This document shows, one piece after another, positions 20,980 to 21,050 of a DNA stretch of 21,050 nucleotides. Every line of letters starts with the position of its first letter. The first letter of the stretch is position 1. The stretch is from JASLBX01 sp036373915 (GTDB lineage Bacteria; Actinomycetota; Actinomycetes; Jiangellales; Jiangellaceae). The stretch is from contig DASUUU010000087.1 in NCBI GenBank assembly GCA_036373915.1, forward strand, positions 1 to 21,050, given 5' to 3'. The translations under genes were made by a program, and so were the position numbers. The notes beneath the pieces were generated by a model that worked only from the letters and a program-made list of their open reading frames with translations, was not told the origin of the DNA and did not search any database.

Positions 20980-21050
20980 CTGGACTTGCCGCCCCTTCAT
21001 CAGACGGTCGTGGTCATCACTCGGCAGGCTAGCGCAGCCTGCCGACCCGT

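Overview
This is a stretch of a G+C-rich actinobacterial (Actinomycetota) chromosome, almost certainly close to the replication origin. The gene set is the conserved actinobacterial block for polar growth and Ser/Thr kinase signalling: fhaA-fhaB-pstP-rodA-pbpA-pknA-pknB on the + strand, then trpG/pabA-type amidotransferase, a DUF881 protein, CrgA, a rhomboid protease and cyclophilin PpiA. A DLW-39 family micro-protein at the right edge fits the usual gyrase-proximal position of that family. Many genes start with GTG, and GTGA/ATGA stop-start overlaps are common. No genus can be named from the sequence alone.

Left part (1-3050): the 5' end of a dihydroorotate dehydrogenase-like gene, then a gene-poor and partly decayed segment. 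It holds a 52-residue membrane peptide gene, a VOC/glyoxalase-fold gene, a HEAT-repeat gene broken by a one-base frameshift, and a probable remnant of a DUF1023 hydrolase. It ends at tRNA-Leu(CAG), with a pair of 12-bp direct repeats just beyond the tRNA 3' end.

Central part (3237-11944): one tightly packed + strand operon. FhaA and FhaB read phospho-threonine, PstP removes it, PknA and PknB write it, and RodA plus PbpA form a SEDS glycosyltransferase/class B PBP pair that the kinases probably control. pstP, rodA, pbpA and pknA are linked by 4-bp overlaps. PknB is canonical (K40, D138, D156, T171/T173, four PASTA domains). PknA has an HRDLT catalytic loop and only one of the two usual activation-loop threonines.

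Right part (11945-21050): on the - strand DUF881 protein and amidotransferase, rhomboid and PpiA, dodecin, an SDR plus a QueA-like protein, tRNA-Ala(TGC), a TipA-type MerR regulator, a PolX-like PHP protein and DLW-39. On the + strand crgA and an unusual protein combining 11-residue amphipathic repeats, a membrane segment and a histone-H1-like tail.

The best non-coding signals are a nested dyad of four DnaA-box-like sequences around a 16-bp palindrome between the convergent crgA and rhomboid genes, a MerR-type autoregulatory promoter with a perfect 17-bp palindrome, a MerR-like operator before the SDR gene, a palindrome around a -10-like element upstream of crgA, and a 25-bp inverted repeat. 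I found no CRISPR array, transposase, phage or toxin-antitoxin system, and no clearly new multi-gene system.
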